From NCBI GenBank assembly GCA_945873305.1, contig CAMCCX010000024.1, positions 1 through 35,780 on the forward strand: a stretch of 35,780 nucleotides of DNA. The letters are read 5' to 3'. Under the pieces are notes generated by a model that ran no database searches, was not told the origin of the DNA, and saw nothing but the letters and a program-made list of their open reading frames with translations. Of this stretch, positions 29,706 through 35,780 are shown in pieces. The DNA is from Akkermansia muciniphila (GTDB lineage: Bacteria; Verrucomicrobiota; Verrucomicrobiia; Verrucomicrobiales; Akkermansiaceae). Both the position numbers and the translations under genes were made by a program. The first letter of the stretch is position 1; each line of letters starts with the position of its first letter.

Positions 29706-30703
29706 CGAGTCGCGGCCGGCAGCCAGGCGCGCGCGCCGGTGCTCCGCTCCGCCGCCGCCTTGAAAAACCCTTCCAGGCCCCGCCGCCCGTGCAGGTCCGC
29801 CACCGCGTCCACCGTGCGGCCCCAGCGCCAGCGGAACCCGGCGTCACGCAGCCGGACGGAATCCGCCCAGCGGCTTTTCGTGACGAGTTCGGTTTCCGTC
29901 CCCATGAAACGCGCGCCGATTTCCAACATCCACTTGGTGGCGGGCAATCCGAGCGGCATGCCCACCGCCTCGCGGAAGGTGCGCATCCACTCGCGGTTCG
30001 TCGGGAACTCCGGCGCGGTGACATTGATCGTGCCGTCGAGAAACGGATCGTTGATCGCGAAGTCCACGGCTCTTAAAAAATCCTCCATGTGGATCCAACT
30101 GATCCGCTGCTTGCCCCCGCCCATCGCCCCGCCGAGGCCGAGGGCGGTTAGTTTTCTCAGCACGTCGTAAACCGTCGCCTCCTCGTTCGCCAGCACCATG
30201 CCGATCCGCAATGCGAGCTTGCGTGTTTCCGCGGGGATCTCCGCGCCGAAAAACGCGTCCTCCCACGCCTGCGCCACCTCGCAGGAAAACCCCTCGCCGG
30301 GCTCGCCCAGCCAGTCGTTCTGCGGCTGGTCCTCGGCATGGCGATACCACGTCGCGGTGCTCGCGTTGAGCCAGGTTCTCGGCGGCGTCTTGCAGCCGGC
30401 GATGGCCTCGCCGATCACGCGCGTGGAGTCCACCCGCGAACCGATGATTTCCCGGCGGTTCTTTTCCGTGTAGCGGCAGTCCACGCTTTTGCCTGCTAGG
30501 TTGATCACCGCTTCCGCGCCTTCCAGCGCCAATGCCCACGGGCCGATGTTTTTGCCGTCCCATTCGAGAAACATCCCGTCGCCGCTCCAGCCCTCGCGGC
30601 TGCGGCCGATGGCGACAACCTCCTTGCCATTGCGGGCGCAGTGACGGGTTAGGTAACGGCCAAGAAATCCATTGGCTCCGAAAATCACGATCACAGGGTT
30701 CAT
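29702..30703 (-). CDS. TIGR01777-type NAD(P)-dependent epimerase/SDR protein
   Basis: This 333-residue protein has the Rossmann loop [20 protein letters not shown] at the start and the TIGR01777/YfcH/SDR39U1 hallmarks: [77 protein letters not shown] and [18 protein letters not shown]. The C-terminal DUF1731-type segment is also present. Substrates of this family are not settled. ATG at 30703 has GGAAG five bases upstream. ATG at 30736 (MDGNKNNTEAS) is an alternative, only 6 bases from the operator-like palindrome at 30743-30762. It lies downstream of the GbsR-type regulator gene and is probably controlled by it. Confidence 0.88.
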   Translation of the reverse strand: MNPVIVIFGANGFLGRYLTRHCARNGKEVVAIGRSREGWSGDGMFLEWDGKNIGPWALALEGAEAVINLAGKSVDCRYTEKNRREIIGSRVDSTRVIGEAIAGCKTPPRTWLNASTATWYRHAEDQPQNDWLGEPGEGFSCEVAQAWEDAFFGAEIPAETRKLALRIGMVLANEEATVYDVLRKLTALGLGGAMGGGKQRISWIHMEDFLRAVDFAINDPFLDGTINVTAPEFPTNREWMRTFREAVGMPLGLPATKWMLEIGARFMGTETELVTKSRWADSVRLRDAGFRWRWGRTVDAVADLHGRRGLEGFFKAAAERSTGARAWLPAATR

Positions 30704-30742
30704 TGAGGCTTCCGTATTGTTTTTGTTTCCGTCCATCCCGGC

Positions 30743-30762
30743 TTTTCAGAAAACTCTGAAAA
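30743..30762. promoter_or_regulatory. Operator-like palindrome ahead of the SDR gene
   Basis: TTTTCAG-AAAACT-CTGAAAA has the same 7-base half-sites and the same 6-base spacing as the perfect palindrome at 31308-31327. Both sit directly upstream of a start codon of genes on the minus strand. It is a likely binding site of the GbsR/MarR-type regulator. Confidence 0.7.
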
Positions 30763-30783
30763 CAGGGCTTGAAAAAATTCAAC

Positions 30784-31305
30784 TCATCCGAGCAGTTTGG
30801 TGGCGAGTTGCAGGGCGAAGCCGTGCTTCATCGAGGCGATGCGGTCGGACATTTTCGACGCGAAACTCACGAAATCCTCGAGCGCCCGCATCTGGTCGTG
30901 GAACGCTTTTCCTTCCGGCGTTTCGATCCCCTCGCTCACCTCGGCGCACTTGTGAAGGAGCGCCAGCGCCGGCTCGATCTCGCGGCGTTTCCGCTCGCGG
31001 GCGACGATCGTGAAAATCTGCCAAACGTCCTTCTCCGCCTCGAAAAAGTCGCGGCGCTCGCCCTTTTTCACCACCGGGCGGAGCAGGCCCCAGGCGACCA
31101 ATTCCTTGAGATTTGAATGGGCGTTGCCGCGGCTGATTTCCAGCTCTTCCATCACCTCGTCCGTCGTCAGCGGTTCCGGCGCGGTCATCAGCAACGCGTG
31201 GATCTGGGCCATCGTCCGGTTGATGCCCCACTGCGAGCCGAGCGCGCCCCACTGGGCCACGAACTCGTCGCGGGCTTGTTTGAGTTTTTCGGTTTCGGCG
31301 TTCAC
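30784..31305 (-). CDS. GbsR/MarR family transcriptional regulator
   Basis: This 173-residue protein has a winged-helix domain in its first 95 residues: WGINRTMAQIHALLMTAPEP, LTTDEVMEELEISRGNAHSN (the recognition region) and LRPVVKKGERRDFFEAE as the wing. A helical C-terminal half follows, ending SMKHGFALQLATKLLG. The order and the 'G-x-N-R-T-x-A-Q-I-x-A-L-L' start match the GbsR subgroup, which in Bacillus controls choline/betaine genes. The ligand here is unknown. The start codon is GTG at 31305, two bases from a perfect 20-bp palindrome, so it probably represses itself. The SDR gene lies downstream with a matching palindrome. Confidence 0.88.
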   Translation of the reverse strand: MNAETEKLKQARDEFVAQWGALGSQWGINRTMAQIHALLMTAPEPLTTDEVMEELEISRGNAHSNLKELVAWGLLRPVVKKGERRDFFEAEKDVWQIFTIVARERKRREIEPALALLHKCAEVSEGIETPEGKAFHDQMRALEDFVSFASKMSDRIASMKHGFALQLATKLLG

Positions 31306-31307
31306 GG

Positions 31308-31327
31308 TTTTCAGTAATTACTGAAAA
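31308..31327. promoter_or_regulatory. Perfect 20-bp operator-like palindrome at the regulator start
   Basis: TTTTCAGTAATTACTGAAAA is a perfect palindrome ending two bases from the GTG start of the regulator gene on the minus strand. A TTGCCG-like -35 element lies about 15 bases upstream, so the TAATTA centre could overlap the -10 region. This fits autorepression. A second copy with the same half-sites is at 30743-30762. Confidence 0.75.
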
Positions 31328-31461
31328 TCCAGGAGCGGCAAGCTAAAATTGCACCGCTGCCAAAATCTCTCGCGGCCATCGCCAAAATCAGATACTAGCA
31401 AGTAATGGATAGATTTCGGCTTTTTGCCGTTCCATCCAGCCAGCACGACCCCCTAACCACC

Positions 31462-33192
31462 ATGAAACATTGCCACCACTCCGTTCCCGTTATCCGCATT
31501 TCCCCCCCTGAACGGCATGCGCGAGCATGGCTCGGCGTCTTGTGCGTCGTGGGAAGTGCCTTCACCCAAGCCGCTCCCGTCGCGATCACCGGAACGGGAA
31601 ACTACTCCCAGAACTTCGACACGCTGCCTGCCAGCGGGTCCGCCACTTGGGCCGATGACTCGACCGTTCCGGGATGGTATTCCCAACGAAGCGGCGGTTC
31701 CGGTAACTCCATCGTCGCGGACGCCGGCTCTGATACGGCGGGAAATCTCTACAGCTACGGCTCCGCCAGCACTGCGGAACGGGCGCTCGGTTCAATCGGT
31801 GCGGGCACCCCCACGGCGGGAAATTTCGCCCACGGCGTGCAGCTCCAGAACACCTCCGGCGAGGCCGCGACTCTCAATTCCCTGGCCTACACCGGCGAGC
31901 AATGGCGGAAGGGTGGCGAGACCGTGGCGCAGGTCGTCACGCTCTGGTATAAGATCAGCCCGACGCCTATCACTTTGCTGGTGCCCTCGGCCGATGCCGG
32001 CTGGACTGCTGTTGCAGCTGGAAATTTCAGCAGCCCGGTGAATACGAGCACTGGAACGTCTCTTGACGGCAACGACTCGGCCAACCGCACGGCGATTTCA
32101 ATCAATCCGAATATCTTCGTCCCGGCGGGCAATTACCTGATGATCCGTTGGAAAGACCTGAATCATGACGGCGACGATCATGGCCTGGCCATCGACGACG
32201 TTTCGCTCGCATGGATCGCCAGTCCGGTCATCAGCCTGAGCCCCGGCGCGATCGCCTTTGTCGGCTTCAGCGCGGATGGCAACGACGACCTCGCCTTCGT
32301 CGCGCTGGCTCCCATCGCGGAAAACGCTGTGATCCGGTTTACTGACAACGCGTGGAATGGCTCTCTGGTGGGGGCTGGCGGCGCATTTCCCGCCACAGAA
32401 GGCGTCGTCACATGGACGGCACCCGCCGGAGGCGTGGCCGCTGGCGAGGTGATCAGTCTCAACAACCTTTCATCATCGATCCGAAGTGCCAGCGTTGGAA
32501 CCGTCACCAGCTCCTCCGGGAATCTGAATCTCAATGTCGAAAATGAGACTGTTTACGCCTATCAAGGAGACGTGCTCACGCCCACGGGTTTCCTCGCGAT
32601 GATCGCCACCCATGACGGCGACTCCACGACGGGCACCGGTTTGAGTCCAACGCACATCATTCGTCTCCCGGACGATAGGGATGTCGCGGCTTACAACGGC
32701 TCCCGCTCCAATCAGGCAGATTTCGCGGCCTACCTTTTGCTACTCGGCGACACCGGCAACTGGCTAACCGAAGACGGCACCGGCGACCAAAATGTCAACG
32801 GCAACGCGCCGGACGTCCCGTTCTCCGCCACCGCCTTCACCGTGACGGGCGGAAATACCTTTGCTTCCTGGCTCGCCGCCAACGCCCCGAACGAAACCGC
32901 GGCGCAGGATCACGACGACGACGGCCTGCCGAACGCGGTCGAGTATTTCATGGGAACCGCGGGAAACGCCTTCACCGCCCATCCGGGAATCGTTGACGGC
33001 GCGGTTTCCTGGCCACGCGCCGCCGGCACGACGATCTCCGCGTTCAGGGTGGAAGTCTCGACCAGTTTGGACACATGGGAGGATGCGAACATCAGCTACG
33101 CGGCAAACCTGAGCATCGGTAACAGCCAGGTCGTCTTCACCCTGCCGGGCGGTCCGCAGAAAATCTTCGTCCGCCTCAACGTGGCTCCGTGA
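31462..33192 (+). CDS. Secreted multidomain protein without PEP-CTERM tail
   Basis: ATG at 31462 (MKHCHHSVPVIRI) gives a 576-residue protein with a signal segment (AWLGVLCVVGSAFTQAAPVA). The first domain (about residues 40-250) runs from GNYSQNFDTLPASGSATWAD to HGLAIDDVSLAW and resembles the body of the PEP-CTERM protein at 8575-9303. The second (about 255-455) starts ISLSPGAIAFVGFSADGNDD. The C-terminal part, TFASWLAANAP, AQDHDDDGLPNAVEYFMGTA, then GPQKIFVRLNVAP, is a module I associate with large exported verrucomicrobial proteins; its DHDDDGLPN is a calcium-binding-like loop. No enzyme motif was recognised. It probably is surface-bound or released. Confidence 0.78.
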   Translation: MKHCHHSVPVIRISPPERHARAWLGVLCVVGSAFTQAAPVAITGTGNYSQNFDTLPASGSATWADDSTVPGWYSQRSGGSGNSIVADAGSDTAGNLYSYGSASTAERALGSIGAGTPTAGNFAHGVQLQNTSGEAATLNSLAYTGEQWRKGGETVAQVVTLWYKISPTPITLLVPSADAGWTAVAAGNFSSPVNTSTGTSLDGNDSANRTAISINPNIFVPAGNYLMIRWKDLNHDGDDHGLAIDDVSLAWIASPVISLSPGAIAFVGFSADGNDDLAFVALAPIAENAVIRFTDNAWNGSLVGAGGAFPATEGVVTWTAPAGGVAAGEVISLNNLSSSIRSASVGTVTSSSGNLNLNVENETVYAYQGDVLTPTGFLAMIATHDGDSTTGTGLSPTHIIRLPDDRDVAAYNGSRSNQADFAAYLLLLGDTGNWLTEDGTGDQNVNGNAPDVPFSATAFTVTGGNTFASWLAANAPNETAAQDHDDDGLPNAVEYFMGTAGNAFTAHPGIVDGAVSWPRAAGTTISAFRVEVSTSLDTWEDANISYAANLSIGNSQVVFTLPGGPQKIFVRLNVAP

Positions 33193-33208
33193 TGTGAATG
33201 TGTTCCGG

Positions 33209-33254
33209 CTGTCTCAGTCGGGAGGCTCCGCTCCCGACTGAGACAGTCGGGACA
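33209..33254. repeat. Long perfect hairpin with nested triloop palindrome
   Basis: CTGTCTCAGTCGGGAG at 33209-33224 pairs perfectly with CTCCCGACTGAGACAG at 33231-33246 over 16 bp with a 6-base loop. The right arm continues into a second palindrome, CCCGACTG-AGA-CAGTCGGG. It lies 17 bases after the stop of the secreted protein and could end its transcript, though no T run follows directly. Confidence 0.75.
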
Positions 33255-33336
33255 CTTTATTTCAGCTGGCCCGTCGGGCTCCTGATTCCCCACCATCGCG
33301 CTGGACTCCGTCGGTTCGCCGACTCAAATTCCGCGC

Positions 33337-33939
33337 ATGAAACCCCGTTTTTCACCGACACACGGCACGCAAAACAAACAGGCCCGCGAAAACCGCCACG
33401 TCCAGACGGTGGAAACCGCCGTGCCCTCGCTGGATGAGGACGACGTGTTAGCCATCGTCGCGCAGCAGGCGGTGCCGTTTGTTTTGATCCTCGATTGCGT
33501 GCAGGACCCGCACAATCTCGGGGCCATCCTGCGCACGGCGGACGCGGCGGGCGTGCATGTGGTGGTCGCGCCGAAGGACAAGGCCGTCGGCATCACCGAG
33601 ACCGTGCGCCGCATCTCGGTCGGCGCGGCGGACCACGTGCCGTTCGCCCAAGTGACCAATCTCGCCCGGACGATGGAGAAGCTCAAGACCGCCGGGTTGT
33701 GGCTCGTGGGCACCTCGGATCACGCGAAGTCCAAGTCGATTTACGAGCTCGATCTCAAGGGCCCGCTCGCGCTCGTCCTCGGAGCCGAGGAAAAAGGCAT
33801 GCGCCGCCTGACCGAGGAAAACTGCGATTTCCTCGCCTCCATCCCGATGGCCGGAAAAGTCGAGTGCCTCAACGTCTCGGTGGCCACCGGCGTCTGTTTG
33901 TTCGAGGCGGTGCGCCAGCGCCGGGTCGCCGGTGAATGA
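33337..33939 (+). CDS. SpoU-family RNA 2'-O-methyltransferase (RlmB-like)
   Basis: This 200-residue enzyme belongs to the SPOUT/TrmH class, which methylates ribose 2'-OH groups of rRNA or tRNA using S-adenosylmethionine. The three motifs are present: VQDPHNLGAILRTADAAGVH (motif 1), ALVLGAEEKGMRRLTEENCD (motif 2) and IPMAGKVECLNVSVATGVCL (motif 3), which form the knotted cofactor site. Typical RlmB has an extra N-terminal substrate-binding domain of about 75 residues. Here only about 45 polar residues precede the catalytic domain. It acts on RNA, but the exact position is unknown. The stop overlaps the next gene by 8 bases. Confidence 0.88.
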   Translation: MKPRFSPTHGTQNKQARENRHVQTVETAVPSLDEDDVLAIVAQQAVPFVLILDCVQDPHNLGAILRTADAAGVHVVVAPKDKAVGITETVRRISVGAADHVPFAQVTNLARTMEKLKTAGLWLVGTSDHAKSKSIYELDLKGPLALVLGAEEKGMRRLTEENCDFLASIPMAGKVECLNVSVATGVCLFEAVRQRRVAGE

Positions 33940-34732
33940 GCCGGTCCGGATTCTGTCCGACCTCCACCTCGGCCATAAAATCTGCCGGATCGAGCAAGTC
34001 GCCGCGCTGCGGCCTTTGATCGCCGGAGCGGGCACGGTCATTTTCAACGGCGATATCTGGCAGGAACTCGCGCGTCCGTTTCTCGAACGCGCGACCGCGA
34101 TGCTCGTGGATTTGAAAAACCTCTGCCGCGAGGAAGGCGTTGAAGCGGTTTTTCTATCCGGAAATCACGATCCCGGCTGGCCCGGCCCCGGCTGGGTGGA
34201 ACTGGCCGGCGGGCGGATCGTCGTCACTCACGGCGACGCCTTGTTGTTCGACGGCTCGCCGTGGAAGCGCGAGATCCTCGTCAGCGGCCAGCGGGTGATG
34301 GAGCTTTGGGATGAGCACCCGCGCGCCGAGATTGATGTGGAGGAGCGCTTGCGAGTGGCGCGCAAAATCGCCCGCGAACTTTGCTCCGTCGAGTATCCGA
34401 CAGGCCGGAGATTTCTGCAGCGGGCGTGGGACGCGATCGTGCCGCCAAGGCGCGCGGTCAAAATGATCGAAGCCTGGATGACCCAGGGCCCGATGGGCGC
34501 GGAATTTTGCGAACGCTATTTCCCGCGGGCGGAAATGCTCGTCATCGGCCATTTCCACCGCGTCGGCAGCTGGCTGGAAAATGGCCGCCGCGTGATCAAT
34601 ACCGGCTCGTTCACCTCACCGGGGCGCGCCCATTGGGTGGAGTGGAGCGACGGCTGGCTGAGCCGCGGCGTGATCGACGAATCGCCGGGAATGTGCCGCA
34701 AGGGCGAGACGCTGGACGTCTGGCGGTTCTGA
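33932..34732 (+). CDS. Metallophosphoesterase (LpxH/YkuE-like)
   Basis: This 266-residue protein has the calcineurin-like phosphoesterase motifs: ILSDLHLGH near residue 8, FNGDIWQ near 39, LSGNHDPGW near 74, VTHGDALLF near 100 and VIGHFHRVGSW near 203, then VINTGSF. These bind two metal ions. LpxH, which splits UDP-diacylglucosamine in lipid A synthesis, has a similar layout, but here the metal motifs are the only firm match, so the substrate is open. The start is GTG at 33932, overlapping the methyltransferase by 8 bases and suggesting coupling. It ends 6 bases from the convergent tRNA-Val. Confidence 0.82.
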   Translation: MNEPVRILSDLHLGHKICRIEQVAALRPLIAGAGTVIFNGDIWQELARPFLERATAMLVDLKNLCREEGVEAVFLSGNHDPGWPGPGWVELAGGRIVVTHGDALLFDGSPWKREILVSGQRVMELWDEHPRAEIDVEERLRVARKIARELCSVEYPTGRRFLQRAWDAIVPPRRAVKMIEAWMTQGPMGAEFCERYFPRAEMLVIGHFHRVGSWLENGRRVINTGSFTSPGRAHWVEWSDGWLSRGVIDESPGMCRKGETLDVWRF

Positions 34733-34738
34733 AAAAAG

Positions 34739-34813
34739 TGGTACACGAGGACGGGATCGAACCGCCGACCAATCCGGTGTAAGCGGACCGCTCTACCGCT
34801 GAGCTACTCGTGC
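34739..34813 (-). tRNA. tRNA-Val (anticodon TAC)
   Basis: The minus strand forms a full cloverleaf: acceptor GCACGAG/CTCGTGT, D arm GCTC/GAGC, anticodon arm GTCCG-CTTACAC-CGGAT with anticodon TAC, T arm GGCGG/CCGTC around TTCGATC. CCA is encoded at 34739-34741. The first acceptor pair is G-T, as in the tRNA-Arg of this window. TTTTTT follows within a few bases on the minus strand and may help termination. The tRNA end is 6 bases from the stop of the phosphoesterase gene. Confidence 0.96.
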
Positions 34814-34913
34814 AGGGGCAGGGCGGGAAGCTGCCGGGAGATTTCGCGAAGATCAAGCCCGGAGTGTTGCAGGCTTGCGGGCGCGGCGCGGCGGTGGTTT
34901 GTTCCCCGGACGA

Positions 34914-35378
34914 ATGCATTTGCGCCTCTCAGATCAAGAACTCGCCACGTTGGTGGAAATGGTCAGCCTCGCGGCCAACGTCGCGTCATGGAACCAGAAG
35001 GAAACGGCGAACGACCAGGTTTCCGCGTTTGAGAATCTGGAAAGCAAGATCCTCGAAAAGGCCGGCCACTCGGGGCTCGGCGACTGGATCGAGTTCGAGG
35101 AGGAAACCCAGCGCTTCCGGGTGAAGGCGGAGCGGGAGGAAAACCTGTTCTATCACGAGTGCTACGAGGAATTCCGCAACGAAAGCTTCTGGGACGAGCT
35201 CGCCGTGCGGCTCGCGGACCGCGACCTCGCGCGCGCCATCGGTTTCAAAGTGTGGGAAAAACTCAGCGAGGAAGAACGCCGCGCCCGCACCGTGGCCTGG
35301 GAAAAGCGCTACTGGGAGGAATTCTCCAAGCGCGGCGTCGAGCGCGTGGTGGTGGTGACGCCGCCCGGCGAGGGCTGA
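34914..35378 (+). CDS. Hypothetical helical protein
   Basis: This 154-residue protein starts at ATG 34914 (MHLRLSDQELATLVEMVSLA). It is highly charged and helical, with many Glu/Arg residues (FEEETQRFRVKAEREENLFY, FWDELAVRLADRDLARAIG, LSEEERRARTVAWEKRYWEE). There is no signal peptide or membrane helix. I recognise no family. Its base composition and codon use match the neighbouring housekeeping genes, so it is probably real. The frame is open 39 bases upstream, but that leader is Arg/Gly-rich. Confidence 0.7.
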   Translation: MHLRLSDQELATLVEMVSLAANVASWNQKETANDQVSAFENLESKILEKAGHSGLGDWIEFEEETQRFRVKAEREENLFYHECYEEFRNESFWDELAVRLADRDLARAIGFKVWEKLSEEERRARTVAWEKRYWEEFSKRGVERVVVVTPPGEG

Positions 35379-35455
35379 GCCCCGTCTGGCAGGCAAGGTG
35401 GCAATCGCAGACAATCCGTTTGCCACTTGGGAGAATGTTTCCCAAACTCGCAGCC

Positions 35456-35680
35456 ATGTTCAAGACACCCTCCCGCATCCTGACCGCCATCGCCGCACTC
35501 TCCCTCATCTCCTGCTCGACGGGCGTCGACATGCCCAAGGGCACCAGCAAGGGCTACACCTCCGCCCGCCTCATCCAGCGCGACCCCAGCGGTCCGGCCG
35601 TCACCGACGCCACCGAGAAACAGGTCCACGGCACGGCGATCAAGCTAGGGAGAGTCGCGAAAATAGTTTGTATCCCATGA
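35456..35680 (+). pseudogene. Lipoprotein gene, apparently truncated at its 3' end
   Basis: ATG at 35456 (MFKTPSRILTAIAALS) begins a signal peptide and lipobox ending LISC. An upstream ATG at 35435 is an alternative. The mature part TSKGYTSARLIQRDPSGPAV then DATEKQVHG looks like the start of a small lipoprotein that I expect to be longer. After about 35632-35650 the sequence becomes AT-rich and the frame stops after VAKIVCIP. The change coincides with the region before the IS110-like transposase, so the gene was probably cut by that insertion. The exact breakpoint cannot be seen. Confidence 0.6.
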
Positions 35681-35725
35681 CATTTAGGGCTTGTACACCA
35701 TATCTAGTGGTCGAATCATGCCCGG

Positions 35726-35780
35726 ATGCCTCGCAATCCTAACAAATCCGACTGGTCCGGCGGCCTGCCCGCCTGCATCG
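35726..35780 (+). mobile_element. Start of a probable IS110-family transposase, cut by window end
   Basis: From ATG at 35726 the frame reads MPRNPNKSDWSGGLPACI up to the last base. The 'S-G-G-L-P-x-x-I' N-terminus resembles IS110-family (DEDD) transposases I know from Verrucomicrobia, which continue 'x-x-x-N-x-x-A-A-G-I-D-x-G'. Only 18 residues are visible, so this rests on a short pattern. The stretch 35650-35725 is AT-richer than its surroundings and is probably the element's left end. IS110 elements lack ordinary inverted repeats and are targeted by a bridge RNA; none can be identified in this fragment. Confidence 0.5.

Noticed and set aside
35650-35725. Bridge RNA of the IS110-like element
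   Set aside because: The visible non-coding stretch is short and no stem-loop with internal guide loops could be recognised in it.

Overview
The window looks like a GC-rich chromosomal segment from a Verrucomicrobiota bacterium, probably of the Verrucomicrobiaceae (Luteolibacter/Haloferula-like) type. This is inferred from PEP-CTERM proteins with a C-terminal Arg cluster, a TIGR02597-like secreted protein at the left edge, DUF1549/DUF1553/DUF1501 proteins with a cytochrome-like CxxCH domain, secreted C-terminal modules of a verrucomicrobial kind, few Shine-Dalgarno sequences, and word-like dispersed repeats (TCGAACATCGAACGTCGAA). No rRNA or other taxonomic marker is present, so the assignment is indirect.

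Layout. 1-3454 is accessory: two secreted proteins, then repeats, hairpins and remnants of toxin-antitoxin modules. 3455-5738 is a minus-strand TonB-like/ExbB/ExbD transport operon. 5991-8450 holds ilvB and ilvN (branched-chain amino acid synthesis), ending in a strong terminator. 8575-12665 holds a PEP-CTERM protein, pgsA, an entericidin-like lipoprotein, a zinc-free type L36 ribosomal protein, tcdA, a class IV-type histone deacetylase homologue and tRNA-Arg(ACG). 12876-17202 holds a GT-C type membrane glycosyltransferase, a YebC-family regulator and a three-gene operon of unrecognised membrane proteins. 17196-20597 is rich in RNA-related genes: a tRNA dihydrouridine synthase, a PUR-alpha-like protein, a PIN-TRAM protein and a minimal RNase III domain, plus an unusual lipoprotein form of RbsD/FucU. 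20702-25891 holds a TPR protein, ndk, a VOC protein, an unknown, cardiolipin synthase and a 3D-domain lipoprotein. 26170-29705 is the wreck of a DUF1549/DUF1553-DUF1501 gene pair. 29702-31327 is an SDR gene and a GbsR/MarR-type regulator, each preceded by a copy of the same 20-bp palindrome. 31462-34813 holds a secreted protein, a SpoU methyltransferase, a metallophosphoesterase and tRNA-Val(TAC). The right edge has a lipoprotein gene cut short next to the start of a probable IS110-family transposase.

Two themes deserve attention. First, several genes show deletion scars (a RelE-like toxin, the DUF1549 gene, the DUF1553/DUF1501 junction, the last lipoprotein) while the housekeeping genes are intact. 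This suggests ongoing decay of accessory DNA, or assembly faults. Second, the GbsR-type regulator with two matched operators forms a small regulatory circuit that can be predicted directly from the sequence. I found no CRISPR array, phage or obvious new defence system.
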